Below, in pieces: positions 25,472-34,741 of a stretch of DNA of 64,000 nt. The stretch comes from a halophilic archaeon (lineage in GTDB: Archaea; Halobacteriota; Halobacteria; Halobacteriales; Haladaptataceae). Under the pieces are notes generated by a model. It had not been told where the DNA came from and did not search any database. It saw nothing but the letters and a program-made list of their open reading frames with translations. Numbering within the stretch: the first letter of the stretch is position 1; each line of letters begins with the position of its first letter. A program made the translations under genes and the position numbers. Location: contig QNGA01000008.1 in NCBI GenBank assembly GCA_003298465.1, positions 62,001 through 126,000 of the forward strand, read 5' to 3'.

Positions 25472-25768
25472 CTAAGACTCTTGGACGAGGACGTGACCAG
25501 ATGAGGAGACAACTATTTGGAACTCTTCATAAATGAATGTTACATACCCATCTTGTCCTTGTTGCCCTATTGTGAATAACGCATCAAGGGCGTCAAGGTC
25601 GATGGTCTCATAGAGGGGGTTACGTTCCATAAGATCATCAGTGAGTTCGCGTAAGCGTGCTAGTAGGACTTCGCTTGGGGGATGATCTTCATCAAACTGT
25701 TGAAGGTGGGAATCGTCGTCCAGATTGAGGTGCTCAATTATGCTTTCTCTATTAGTGCAGTCACTCAT
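25472..25768 (-). CDS. HalOD1 output-domain protein
   Basis: A 98-residue acidic protein. After a short lead, LLARLRELTDDLMERNPLYE is followed by TIDLDALDALFTIG and YVTFIYEEFQIVVSSSGHVL. The DALDALF segment and the following hairpin mark HalOD1. It lies 97 bases beyond the 3' end of the HTH gene at 25865 in the same direction, and could share its transcript. Confidence 0.7.
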   Translation of the reverse strand: MSDCTNRESIIEHLNLDDDSHLQQFDEDHPPSEVLLARLRELTDDLMERNPLYETIDLDALDALFTIGQQGQDGYVTFIYEEFQIVVSSSGHVLVQES

Positions 25769-25864
25769 TATCGATCGATTCTTTGAGCCTTTCGTGGAAG
25801 AGTGTCATGCTGTACGTAGTCCTGTGATTTATCCCAAGCAAGCATCCAACTATACGGCTCGTCT

Positions 25865-26533
25865 TTAGAATCCATTTGATTCATTCTCAACCCACAACGT
25901 ACTCTTCACAAGTCGAGTCGTACCTCGTCGAAGTCGCTCAGAAAGTGCGTTCTCGGAGATTCCGAGCTCTGCAGCAATTTCCTTCTGCTTCGCCTCACGA
26001 GGCACGGCGTAGTAGCCTCGCTTCAGAGCTGTGATCAACGCCTCTCGCTGTTCTGGTGTCACATTATACTCTTGCTGTCTAAGCTCCCTTTCTACATATA
26101 TACGTTTCAATTGAAGATTTGAACTAGCTTTCTCAAAATAACTACTAAGTTTTGAAATGCTATCGTGCTGTCCAAATCGAGCTTTAAGGTGCCACATTTC
26201 CTGTGCTGCGACAGCTTCGACGAGAGTTCCTGCGCGGTCAAAAATGGCATTTATCATGTCTCGAATATCCTCGCTCCATTGAACCTGATACAATAGGGCA
26301 CCATCGAATTCATTAACGACCATTGCTTCTTCAACTGTCTGATCGTCGCCAATCCGTTCTTTGAAATCGGTGAGCCCATCATCTGTACCATCTACTATAA
26401 AAAATGGCATTACCCATTCTTGGCTATGTGTGACATTACGCTGGAACTCGAGTGTTACCCCTGTGACAGCTGGTAGCGTCTCGGGAAGCGCGAACCCATC
26501 TACTGATACATTGAACTCGGCTATGATGGTCAT
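25865..26533 (-). CDS. Bacterio-opsin-activator-type HTH regulator
   Basis: A 222-residue protein with the same layout as the gene at 16677. It starts MTIIAEFNVSVDGFALPETL, has a BAT-like sensor region, and ends in HTH_10 with VTPEQREALITALKRGYYAV and KEIAAELGISENALSERLRR. The ATG at 26545 (four residues longer) is an alternative. It may control the HalOD1 gene downstream. The signal is unknown. Confidence 0.8.
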   Translation of the reverse strand: MTIIAEFNVSVDGFALPETLPAVTGVTLEFQRNVTHSQEWVMPFFIVDGTDDGLTDFKERIGDDQTVEEAMVVNEFDGALLYQVQWSEDIRDMINAIFDRAGTLVEAVAAQEMWHLKARFGQHDSISKLSSYFEKASSNLQLKRIYVERELRQQEYNVTPEQREALITALKRGYYAVPREAKQKEIAAELGISENALSERLRRGTTRLVKSTLWVENESNGF

Positions 26534-26637
26534 AGCAGAGTTCACGTCTTGAATCTACTAATGGCTGTGCCTCCTCATCTGAACCAATTCAGCGTAATTA
26601 GCTATCTCCGTGATTGCTCAAACAAGTTAGAAACTTC

Positions 26638-27156
26638 TCACTCAATTTCGCCAATCCTGTCGTCCTCATCACTTTCATCACCCTCCTCGACGTACTCTAA
26701 CAGCTGTTGTTTTATTTCCTCGGGGAGATCAACGTCACCGTCGATGTACTCGTCGATCCCACCGGCCCCTGGAATTGCCGCCTCGTACTGCTCAGGTGTG
26801 ACATCAGGCCTGTCTTCCTCCGAGTAGTAGTCAGCATGCTTCTTTACGGCGAGATCGTGATCGTACTCGGAAAGGATGTCAATAATGGCCTTCCAGGCCG
26901 TTTCGGGCGACTCAAATTCGCGATTTTCTTCGAGACGATCGAGTGCAGTACCGATGTCTTCGGTTTCGTTCGGGAGGTCAGTTAATTGATCTGAATACTC
27001 AGCAGCTATTTCTTCGCCACTGACAGGATATTTCAGCCCCTTCGTAAGGCGTTCTACTTCGCTGAATATCTCTTCGACGTTGGCCGCACGCTTGTGATTA
27101 CGGCGGCGGGATTGTTCGAGATCTTGTTTGGCTTTTTCGTCGGTTTGTTTGTCCAT
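26638..27156 (-). CDS. DUF5789-like acidic protein
   Basis: A 172-residue acidic protein. It begins with a basic helix (EKAKQDLEQSRRRNHKRAAN), then KGLKYPVSGEEIAAEYSDQL and TALDRLEENREFESPETAWK. The pair of YPxxxEEIxxEYxD and FESPExAxxAI matches the haloarchaeal DUF5789 pattern. The rest (PEQYEAAIPGAGGIDEYIDG) is a less typical extension. Function unknown. Confidence 0.6.
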   Translation of the reverse strand: MDKQTDEKAKQDLEQSRRRNHKRAANVEEIFSEVERLTKGLKYPVSGEEIAAEYSDQLTDLPNETEDIGTALDRLEENREFESPETAWKAIIDILSEYDHDLAVKKHADYYSEEDRPDVTPEQYEAAIPGAGGIDEYIDGDVDLPEEIKQQLLEYVEEGDESDEDDRIGEIE

Positions 27157-27300
27157 AGGTATCGATACTCGTGGGATGTGAAAGAGATGACGCTATATAC
27201 TGTCAAACTGATACTTTTACTCTTATCGAATGCCTACACGCCGAGCGCAAAGAAAATGGTGTTGATATAATCTGAAATAACGCGTATCGATGTCTCACTC

Positions 27301-27720
27301 TTAGAGTGGAATCGTATAAACCGGCGTATCGGACCATCGAACTACAGTCTCGCAAACACTGCGATGAAGAACGTGCTCAATGCCGGTGCGGCCGTGGGTA
27401 CCCATCACGATTAGATCGATATTGTGATTCGTAGCGTACTGACAGATCGCTTGTGCCGGTAATCCAGCGGCAACACAAACACCTATTGTGGGTACATTTG
27501 CATCGGAAGCCTGAGCTATGACGGTATCGGCGACAATTTGGCTTTTAGTTTCAAAATTTTTGAGCATTGTTTCCCGTTCGGTAGTTGGATCTTTGTCGGT
27601 AACAGCTAGGACGTAGAGTGCAGCATCGTTTCCCTTAGCTAACTCGATTGCAGGAACAATCGCATTTGCTGTTGCTTTGCTCTCGTCTATTGGTAAGAGA
27701 ATGCGTTTCACCCCCGGCAT
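27301..27720 (-). CDS. Universal stress protein (UspA)
   Basis: A 139-residue UspA-fold protein starting MPGVKRILLPIDESKATANA. The nucleotide site near the end reads IVMGTHGRTGIEHVLHRSVC; the usual G-S/T after the nine-residue spacer is R-S here, which may weaken ATP binding. The start at 27720 matches the family; the longer open frame to 27852 is not conserved. It is divergent from the DUF2270 gene. Confidence 0.85.
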   Translation of the reverse strand: MPGVKRILLPIDESKATANAIVPAIELAKGNDAALYVLAVTDKDPTTERETMLKNFETKSQIVADTVIAQASDANVPTIGVCVAAGLPAQAICQYATNHNIDLIVMGTHGRTGIEHVLHRSVCETVVRWSDTPVYTIPL

Positions 27721-27901
27721 AGTAAATTGTTCGTGATCGTTCTCAATAGAGGAGATGGTTGATGCATAAACGGTGAAGTTGACCTCCAAACTGATGACTT
27801 TCGAGTCAGGTCCTAATCTATAATCCGCCATATCTTTACAGGTAGTAAACATGGACTATATGGCGAAGATTAAGTGAGACAGTCACCTAGGACGAAAGAC
27901 T

Positions 27902-28594
27902 ATGTCAAACAATGATTCCAATGGTGCTGACGCAGAAGCAACTGAAGAAGCGGCATTTGATCGATCCGAATTTATTTCATTTCTCCAACAGTATTATCGA
28001 GGAGAACTAGACTCTATAACACAGTTTCTCAGTCGTATGGATTTGACAACAGATTGGGCGATTGCAGTTGTGGCCGCGCTTCTCACACTTGCGTTCGAGG
28101 AGAATAGAGGCACATACGTATTATTAGTCGGAATGATCATACTGTTATTTTTCCTATTTTTTGAAGCGCGCCGGTATCGGCTCTACGATGCCCATCGAGC
28201 ACGTGTGCGCCTAGTCGAAGAGAATGCCCTCGCAAACGCATTCGATCCAAAGGGGGTAGAAATAAGCGATTGGCGCCAAGAACTGAGTGACGATCTACGC
28301 GAGCCGGTATTGAAAGTCACCTTTTGGGAAGCCCTAGAACGTCGTTTGAAGCGCGTGTATCTGCCGATGTTACTGCTCATTGGCCTTGCCTGGCTTTTCC
28401 GGATTACTGTTTACGTCCCAAACGAACAGTGGCTCAAGACAGCATCAGTTCCCGGGGTTCCTGGAGAAATTGTTATCAGTACGGTTTTTGTATATTACCT
28501 ATTGTTGTTTATAGCGGCGTTCTGGCCACGGGAACGCGAAGCTAAGGGGGAATTTTATGGCGAAGAGCCAGGCGAATGGAAGGAAGAAGAGTAA
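27902..28594 (+). CDS. DUF2270 membrane protein
   Basis: A 230-residue protein with an acidic 45-residue lead, FLQQYYRGELDSITQFLSRM, then paired hydrophobic segments (WAIAVVAALLTLAFE and YVLLVGMIILLFFLFFEARR). The motif EARRYRLYDAHRARVRLVEE is diagnostic for DUF2270. Two more hydrophobic segments follow. It is an integral membrane protein of unknown role. The gene starts 181 bases from the divergent Usp gene. Confidence 0.85.
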   Translation: MSNNDSNGADAEATEEAAFDRSEFISFLQQYYRGELDSITQFLSRMDLTTDWAIAVVAALLTLAFEENRGTYVLLVGMIILLFFLFFEARRYRLYDAHRARVRLVEENALANAFDPKGVEISDWRQELSDDLREPVLKVTFWEALERRLKRVYLPMLLLIGLAWLFRITVYVPNEQWLKTASVPGVPGEIVISTVFVYYLLLFIAAFWPREREAKGEFYGEEPGEWKEEE

Positions 28595-28785
28595 AATGAA
28601 TTATCGTATAGAAATTATTGATCACGACGATCAGGGCAGTTTCTCAGGGTAAAGTGGAATCGTGGTGAGTGACTGGATTGACAATAACTTAAGATTATAT
28701 GGTAACAATATTCTACATTGAGTTCCTCAAAACTAGTTTGGAGGATAGTGATACATTGGATTAAATTGCTGGGTTGTGATAAAGG

Positions 28786-29955
28786 TCATCCAGAGGTTGG
28801 CAATCTATCTTCAATACGTTGCTCAGCTTGTGCGATTTCGAGGGCAGTCATCACATCGGTTCGAGTAATGATCCCGGATAAGTTACCGCCTTCGTCTACG
28901 ACGAGCAGGCGTCCGACTGGATTGTGCCGGAATTCTCGGAGAGCTTCAGTCACTTCGCTGTTCGGCGAAACGATCGTTATCTCGTCAACGGGCGTCATCA
29001 CGTCTGCGACAACAGTAGAAAGACGGTCATCAGATTCAATATTATGAACATCTGAGAGAGTAACAATTCCAAGCAATCGCCTGTTTTCGTCAACGACAGG
29101 AAAGCCAGTGTGACGTTCACGAAACATTCGATCGAGTAAGCGGTCAACTGGGAGATCCGGTGGAACGTTTGATAGTTCGGTGGCGGGAGTCATGATGTCT
29201 CTTACAGAAATACCTTCAAACGCTGCATCGAGCATCATTTGTTGACTTTCGGCTGCGGCGGCAATGTAGATAAAAAAGGCGATGGCAACCCAGAATAGGT
29301 TGCTCATATACAAGCCACTCAAACCAATTATAACAGCAAACACCTTCCCAATCGTCGCTGCCTGTCGGGTCGCTCGAACGTACGGTTGCGAGCGAGCGAG
29401 AAGTGCTCTAAGGACACGCCCACCGTCCAACGGAAATGCTGGGAGTAAGTTGAAACCTGCGATCGCAATGTTGAGCACAGCAAGGTAAGCAAGTATGAAT
29501 TCTATAACGTCCAATCCTGACGGTACATCAAATAATGCATAGTAGCAGATGATACCAATCGCCACACTCACGATGGGTCCGGCAATTGCGATCGCGAATT
29601 CATGACGCCAATTGCGTGGCGTTTCGGTGAAATTTGCCATTCCACCAAGCAGCCACAAAGTGATCGATTCAATCTCATAGCCGTAGTACAGTGCTACCAG
29701 CGAATGGCCTAATTCATGCAATACCACGCCGATGAATAGCCCAACGGCTACAATTAACCCTATTAGCCAAGGTCGTGCTCCACTAGTCAATGTCTCAACT
29801 GCGATTTTTGCGTTGAGTGTGTCGTTTAAAAGAGGAACGAGCTGTTCGATTTGATTTCCGATCAACCAAGCGAAAATAGGCAAAATAAATAGAAATGTAA
29901 TATCGAACTCAATCGGGATGCCGAACACTCTTCCAACACGGTAGCTTTTGAGCAT
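28786..29955 (-). CDS. Site-2-type membrane metalloprotease (M50) with CBS pair
   Basis: A 389-residue membrane protein. The zinc motif HELGHS is at residues 80-85 and the second metal ligand is in LLPAFPLDGGRVLRA, about residue 178. Both are intact. Two CBS domains follow from about residue 250 (DIMTPATELSNVPPDLPVDR and DVMTPVDEITIVSPNSEV). Proteins of this group cleave membrane-embedded regulators, with the CBS pair sensing nucleotides. It stands alone, and its upstream flank is the longest gene-poor stretch of the window. Confidence 0.9.
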   Translation of the reverse strand: MLKSYRVGRVFGIPIEFDITFLFILPIFAWLIGNQIEQLVPLLNDTLNAKIAVETLTSGARPWLIGLIVAVGLFIGVVLHELGHSLVALYYGYEIESITLWLLGGMANFTETPRNWRHEFAIAIAGPIVSVAIGIICYYALFDVPSGLDVIEFILAYLAVLNIAIAGFNLLPAFPLDGGRVLRALLARSQPYVRATRQAATIGKVFAVIIGLSGLYMSNLFWVAIAFFIYIAAAAESQQMMLDAAFEGISVRDIMTPATELSNVPPDLPVDRLLDRMFRERHTGFPVVDENRRLLGIVTLSDVHNIESDDRLSTVVADVMTPVDEITIVSPNSEVTEALREFRHNPVGRLLVVDEGGNLSGIITRTDVMTALEIAQAEQRIEDRLPTSG

Positions 29956-30227
29956 ATATGGAATTATGGTTGGGAATGACTTAAAATCTCCGTAGTTTTA
30001 AAGCCAGATGCGAAATCGAGACAGATTACAAATAGGAATTCAGGGAAAATAGAGGTAATACAATCAACACTTTAAGACGTCCGAGACAATCCGCCCCCTC
30101 TACCGGCTAATTTATCAATTTCAATATCGCAAACCTTCTTGTTCTTTCTTTAGGCGAATCTCTTACTCCTTTTATACCAGTTTCGATTCTTACCTGAAAA
30201 ATAATTTATTGTGTACGTCTGCCGTTC

Positions 30228-30257
30228 AGTACACCATTCCAAACAGGGTGGTGTACT
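30228..30257. repeat. Nine-base-pair inverted repeat
   Basis: AGTACACCA (30228-30236) and TGGTGTACT (30249-30257), separated by 12 bases. The arms contain GTGTAC, which recurs at 30211, 30302 and 30336. Confidence 0.45.
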
Positions 30258-30576
30258 ACCAATTGCTCTTTGTCGAGTGTGCAACTAGTCCACGGTAGTT
30301 CGTGTACGAATATGCCAATCCAGCTAAGAATCTTCGTGTACCTCCCTATGGCTTTTCAACGGGAAATCAGATTTTCCTACCGCTAACACCCTGCTGTGAA
30401 TACCAAGCCTCGAGTGGTTTTTGTATTCTAATATTATAATGTTTTGAAAACTTAGTACGGTGATTTTCCTAACAATTTTTTGCCAATAATATATAGATGA
30501 TTTTTAAAGAGATATCTGGAAGATACAGATTAAATATTAAAATTAGGTACCATATTGGAGTCTACCATTCTCTTAC

Positions 30577-30678
30577 CTAATACTGGGTAATCCAGCCTAA
30601 TTGGTATGCGACAGCTGCGACTATTGTCAAAGAAGCATAAACAATTTTGTCCTCAAGTCCAGATGAGAATCCCAACAT
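30577..30678 (-). CDS. Possible 33-residue membrane protein
   Basis: The frame reads MLGFSSGLEDKIVYASLTIV and AAVAYQLGWITQY. One hydrophobic segment of about 18 residues follows an acidic lead. The start has the form of many small haloarchaeal single-span proteins. The paired palindromes lie 112 and 157 bases upstream of its ATG. Confidence 0.4.
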   Translation of the reverse strand: MLGFSSGLEDKIVYASLTIVAAVAYQLGWITQY

Positions 30679-30789
30679 TTTCCAAATTAGCTTTGTTCTT
30701 AGTTAAGGAGAATTTCTTCATACTTGTTTGGAGTTGGGACGACTGATAATGTGCCGCAGGGATTGAGCTCAATTGTAGAGGAGGATGCT

Positions 30790-30811
30790 GTTACAGTACT
30801 ACACCTGTAAC
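30790..30811. promoter_or_regulatory. Operator-like palindrome, copy 1
   Basis: GTTACA, ten bases, TGTAAC. The inner ten bases are GTACTACACC. It matches the copy at 30835, including the inner TACTA, and the site at 54832. Confidence 0.55.
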
Positions 30812-30834
30812 GGCTCTGGATGCTTGTGTTTTGC

Positions 30835-30856
30835 GTTACAATACTATATATGTAAC
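30835..30856. promoter_or_regulatory. Operator-like palindrome, copy 2
   Basis: GTTACA, ten bases, TGTAAC, with inner ATACTATATA. Its start is 45 bases from the start of copy 1. The inner part is also TATA-like, so a bound regulator could block a promoter (inference). Confidence 0.55.
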
Positions 30857-31359
30857 CGCGGCATTTATCTGTATTTTGTGGATTAAATCAATTTCCTCCT
30901 ATTCTATAATTATTGGGACCGCTTGTTCTGATACACAACGACAAGACAACCGGTGATGCTATAACGTTAAGAGAGCAACAAAGCGGTGTTAAAATACTCC
31001 AATGTTAGCATCCATCTGAAGCTTTCCCAAGCGCCTCCCTAAGAGGTTTACAACTGCAATCTCGTGAATTCTGTCTGGTCCCATAGACACACCCCTACCG
31101 ATCCAATATATCATATGGTTTGAAAATCTTCATTCTACAACGTGTCTCAGTTCGACGAGAGGGATAACATTATCGGTAAACAACACTATCAGACACAAGA
31201 GAACTACTAACGCGATATCGCTGACGATTAGAATATCTCTATGCCGTTTAAATACTTTTACCTATCCTTAACCTTAGCTAAGAAAATGAAGAATGATATC
31301 GTTAGTATATGGTGCTAGCCGTGAAAGAGAAGAGCCTCTACCACCAAGAGCAGCATGTT

Positions 31360-31794
31360 ATGTACGATGAAATCCTGATCCCAACTGATGGCAGTAAAAG
31401 CGTTCAGCAGGCGATTTCTCATGGAATTAATCTCGCAAACTTGACCGGGGCGACTATTCACGGATTGTACGTACTCGATAAATCCACTTTTGTTAGATTG
31501 CCAGAGGCGCAAATATTCATGATGGAAGAAGCTCTAGAAAAAGAGGGGGAACAAGCCTTAGAAGACATCGAATCTCAAGCGGCACAAAATGAAATCGATG
31601 CCATCACGAGCATTAAAGAAGGAATACCTTATGAGGTGATCTTGGAATACGCTGATGACAATGATATCGATCTGATCGTGATGGGCACCCATGGTCGCTC
31701 CGGACTCGATCGCGTTCTCCTTGGCAGCGTCACTGCCAAAGTTATTCGGCAGGCAGAAATCCCTGTATTGCTAAAACGGATTGCCGACGAGTAA
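31360..31794 (+). CDS. Universal stress protein (UspA)
   Basis: A 144-residue UspA-fold protein, MYDEILIPTDGSKSVQQAIS. The ATP-binding site is canonical: VMGTHGRSGLDRVLLGSVTA (G-x2-G-x9-G-S). A DNxIDLIV strand precedes it. The start at 31360 matches the family; an in-frame ATG at 31309 adds an unrelated lead. It is downstream of the long AT-rich gap, and the TATA-like sequence at 31245-31258 may serve it. Confidence 0.9.
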   Translation: MYDEILIPTDGSKSVQQAISHGINLANLTGATIHGLYVLDKSTFVRLPEAQIFMMEEALEKEGEQALEDIESQAAQNEIDAITSIKEGIPYEVILEYADDNDIDLIVMGTHGRSGLDRVLLGSVTAKVIRQAEIPVLLKRIADE

Positions 31795-32066
31795 TCCGGT
31801 GATCTCACTATTTCAGATATAGAATCTTTGACAAGTGTTGAAGATTGTCGCCGTTCTAGTTGACGAGAACGGTGATCAGTAGCTAAAGTAGTCGTGCCAC
31901 AGTGCTTCGCAATTTGTCGTTTGTGGAGCCCCAAATGAAACGTGGGCAGCGAAGACTACTCTCTTCTTGGGTGAAAGGCTAGTGTTTAACTAACCACAAA
32001 AAACTGTATTGGCGTCACCCAGAAGGCTTACCTCTGGGGGGTCACCTTGAGTTTAGAATAATCTCT

Positions 32067-32516
32067 CTATTCTACTTTGATCTCTCTACCCTCCGTTTCA
32101 GTTGAGTCAACTTTTGGGAGGTGAACGGTGAGCACGCCGTTCTGATACGATGCCGAAATCTGATCCTCATCAACCTCAGCAGGGATTCGAACAGATTCGA
32201 CTACCGCACGGTGTTCACGCTCACTTCGAATGTATTGTTCTTCCTCCTCTTCTTCAGTCGATTCTTCGTGTTCTGCGGTTATGAACAGGGTATTATCCCG
32301 AAGGCGAAGTTCAATCTCGTCCTTCTCGAATCCGGGAACATCAGCAGTGACGACGAATTCATCACCATTGTCAACAAGATCAATGCTAATTCCTGCCACT
32401 CCAGCGGTACCACGTTGTATCATTTGTTCCCAGTCTCGACCCAAGTCCTCGAATTGGCGACTAAGCCGATTGAATACCCGGTCGATCTCGCTAAACGGAT
32501 CGGTACGTTGTGCCAT
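32067..32516 (-). CDS. Hsp20/alpha-crystallin small heat-shock protein
   Basis: A 149-residue protein, MAQRTDPFSEIDRVFNRLSR. The alpha-crystallin domain spans about residues 45-145: ISIDLVDNGDEFVVTADVPG, FEKDEIELRLRDNTLFITAE and the end YQNGVLTVHLPKVDS. This is the common haloarchaeal Hsp20. The start at 32516 fits the family; the frame to 32570 is not conserved. It differs from the copy at 19222 in lacking the coiled-coil head. Confidence 0.9.
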   Translation of the reverse strand: MAQRTDPFSEIDRVFNRLSRQFEDLGRDWEQMIQRGTAGVAGISIDLVDNGDEFVVTADVPGFEKDEIELRLRDNTLFITAEHEESTEEEEEEQYIRSEREHRAVVESVRIPAEVDEDQISASYQNGVLTVHLPKVDSTETEGREIKVE

Positions 32517-32736
32517 GCATTTCTCCTTCCTGGGCAGCGTTGCCCATGGGGAATGCGCTATGAAGTGCATTAAACGTTTTCGCCGGCCCGAAATTGATAC
32601 TGGACGATGAGAGCTACCCTTCTATCCGCTTTCTTTCGTTTGTTTTCAAGAATAGCCAATGAAGATCTCCCTACAGTAGATCTAGCATTAGTAAAACTTC
32701 GTCGTCAATGTAGTAACAAGCATACGGAAAAATACC

Positions 32737-32952
32737 TTAGCATTTTTTCATATCTTCGTCATGAATCATCATCATCACCAACCCGAAGAATCCACTCCCG
32801 ATCAGTACGAGTGAACTAAGCACTACCAATCGGGCGTCTTGTTCAGCGATGAATCTGGCCACAGTACCGATCAGACCGAATCCAAGGATGAAAGCCCCGA
32901 TCACTATCAAGGTAATTCCAAACATGCCGTATCGATCCCTATTGCTAGTCAT
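32737..32952 (-). CDS. Small two-span membrane protein
   Basis: A 71-residue protein, MTSNRDRYGMFGITLIVIGA, then FILGFGLIGTVARFIAEQDA and LVVLSSLVLIGSGFFGLVMM. Two hydrophobic hairpin segments are joined by a charged turn (EQDAR). I do not recognise the family. The start at 32952 follows a weakly AT-rich stretch. Confidence 0.55.
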   Translation of the reverse strand: MTSNRDRYGMFGITLIVIGAFILGFGLIGTVARFIAEQDARLVVLSSLVLIGSGFFGLVMMMIHDEDMKKC

Positions 32953-33018
32953 AGTCTTGAGAGCCTTCAATTGGTATAAACTTGTATTCCCATTACTACT
33001 TACAGAGTTACGGTGTAG

Positions 33019-33372
33019 TCAGGGATCTAACCATGAATCCGGGGGAATTTCATATCCCTGGAATTGGCAGATACGTCCTCCCTCTTCGCGAACTTCTTTG
33101 CCTGTGGGTACGTTTTCTCGCTCTCGGATTGAATTTTTAATCCATGTTGCCTGCAAACGCATCGCCTCCGGGCCAGCAGTTCGTTCTACTACTTTGAGCG
33201 TTTTTTCGTAAACGTTCAGCCGAGATTGTGCTGTGTGCATTTCCTCGTATTCCCGTTGCGGATCGAGTATTTCTTCCATGGTTTGCTCAATATCGCTTAC
33301 TTGTCGACGGACACCCATAGTACTACTACGTCCGGCTTTAGAAAGCTCCTTGGGAAAATTACGCAAACTCAT
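33019..33372 (-). CDS. Hypothetical protein
   Basis: A 117-residue charged, helical protein starting MSLRNFPKELSKAGRSSTMG. The middle is a probable coiled coil (SDIEQTMEEILDPQREYEEM). The C-terminus reads GGRICQFQGYEIPPDSWLDP. I do not recognise the family. The start is uncertain; ATGs lie at 33402, 33372 and about 33318. Confidence 0.5.
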   Translation of the reverse strand: MSLRNFPKELSKAGRSSTMGVRRQVSDIEQTMEEILDPQREYEEMHTAQSRLNVYEKTLKVVERTAGPEAMRLQATWIKNSIRERENVPTGKEVREEGGRICQFQGYEIPPDSWLDP

Positions 33373-33630
33373 GAGATTCTCAGAAATCCAGCGATCACGC
33401 AAGAAGATTCCTGATTTGTCTTGAGGTATGCTTCAAGCAACAACGGGACTCACGCTCCTTTAGAGGACATCGGCCGAAGACCTCTGCTCCGACTAAGAAT
33501 CACACAATACCAGTAGGTAGTACTATCGACGAGCGACGTTGTATCACTATACATCCGAAGGCCCCTAATCAATAGAAAACACCGAGAGATCGATGGTCAA
33601 AACAAATACAAGAGCAAGTCAGTCCACCTA

Positions 33631-34167
33631 TTAGACGAGCCGTAGCGTCATTTCTATCTCGAATGACTCTCGAGAAGTTTGTTCGAAACCCATTTTTCGG
33701 TACAGCTTCCGAGCAGGGGTGTTCCAGCGCTCTACCGTGAGATATACTCGTTCAACGCCTCTCTCTTGAGCGAGACCTAGCAGAGTTTCGAGTAAATTCG
33801 TTCCAATTCCAGAATTTTGATATTTTCGCAAGACGAAAATCGCAAGTTCATAGTCATCCTCATCCGGAACAAGGGTTGCATGACCCACTGCACTTTCCTC
33901 ATGCCAAGCGACAACGTTCAGGCAATCGTCGCGTAGAAGAATATCCAACCAACTTCGTACACGCTCCTCACCCTTGGGTGGAAGGCCTTGTGCACGGTCT
34001 TCTGGATTAAAGGCGACATACATGGTGACGAGTTTCTCATATTCGTCGTCATGACCGTGATAGGCACCAAATTCGTCGACCGTAATTTTCCGGCCCTCTG
34101 CATCCTGAAAGCGTCGAGGCGGACCTTTGAACGAACCAGCAGGTGATTCTGGATACTCTCTCGCCAT
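33631..34167 (-). CDS. GNAT family N-acetyltransferase
   Basis: A 178-residue protein. After a charged 40-residue lead, the GNAT fold follows: DCLNVVAWHEESAVGHATLV, then FVLRKYQNSGIGTNLLETLL with the acetyl-CoA loop QNSGIG, and VYLTVERWNTPARKLYRKMG near the end. The substrate cannot be told. The ending EIEMTLRLV is typical of haloarchaeal members. Confidence 0.85.
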   Translation of the reverse strand: MAREYPESPAGSFKGPPRRFQDAEGRKITVDEFGAYHGHDDEYEKLVTMYVAFNPEDRAQGLPPKGEERVRSWLDILLRDDCLNVVAWHEESAVGHATLVPDEDDYELAIFVLRKYQNSGIGTNLLETLLGLAQERGVERVYLTVERWNTPARKLYRKMGFEQTSRESFEIEMTLRLV

Positions 34168-34310
34168 TGAACCACTGTTACAGCAGGTAAGGTGTTTAAG
34201 ATGACGAAATCAGTAATGATTACGGAGAGTACTGTTTCGCATCAGGGTCGGCAAGAAGCTCCTCGTTTATATGCGACGAGCCGAGAAAAAGTGAACCCCT
34301 TCGGTTTTGG

Positions 34311-34472
34311 TTACTTTCTACTGAACGGAAGTTCTTTATTCGGTTCTTCAGCTACTACCCACCAATGGACATCCTGTTTTGGATGGCGTCGCTCGATATG
34401 ATTCTGTAGTTGCTCACCTGTTTCAAAATCTTTTCCACACAAATTACAACGGTGATGCTGCTTCTTTGGCAT
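34311..34472 (-). CDS. C2H2 zinc-finger miniprotein
   Basis: A 53-residue protein. Residues 9-30 form a single C2H2 finger: CNLCGKDFETGEQLQNHIER followed by RH (C-x2-C-x12-H-x4-H). A tryptophan-rich tail (DVHWWVVAEEPNKELPF) follows. Single-finger C2H2 proteins are known in haloarchaea as small regulators. The frame is closed by TAA at 34311. Confidence 0.65.
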   Translation of the reverse strand: MPKKQHHRCNLCGKDFETGEQLQNHIERRHPKQDVHWWVVAEEPNKELPFSRK

Positions 34473-34670
34473 GTAGTGGATTCACCACCTATCCTATGCG
34501 GTGGTAATCGGATTAAACTTCTGGATTTGCTAGCTACCGCTTCTAGTCAGTGTACAACCAGAGATACTTATTAAAACGGTGGATTATCACTGATCACATG
34601 CGCTTTTCATCTCATTATTCAATATTGAAATTTTACCGGTATGTCTGTTGTTTACGATATGCGAGAAAAG

Positions 34671-34680
34671 GTATAAATAG
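34671..34680 (+). promoter_or_regulatory. TATA-like box before the ferredoxin gene
   Basis: GTATAAATAG, preceded by purine-rich GAGAAAAG that could act as a BRE. It lies 62 bases before the ATG at 34742, so the transcript would have a leader of about 35 bases. Confidence 0.45.
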
Positions 34681-34741
34681 AGAAGCCACCATAGTGAGAT
34701 GATCCAAAACGATCTAATTACAGCCTCTCGTATCATCTACT

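Larger units (their letters stand above)
29956..31359. other. 1.4 kb AT-rich region with few genes
   Basis: The longest non-coding stretch. It holds a short inverted repeat at 30228-30257, five copies of GTGTAC or its complement between 30211 and 30341, a possible 33-residue membrane protein at 30577-30678, and two 22-base palindromes at 30790 and 30835. The last 120 bases before 31360 contain a TATA-like TTTAAATACTTTTA. No larger gene is supported on either strand. Confidence 0.5.
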
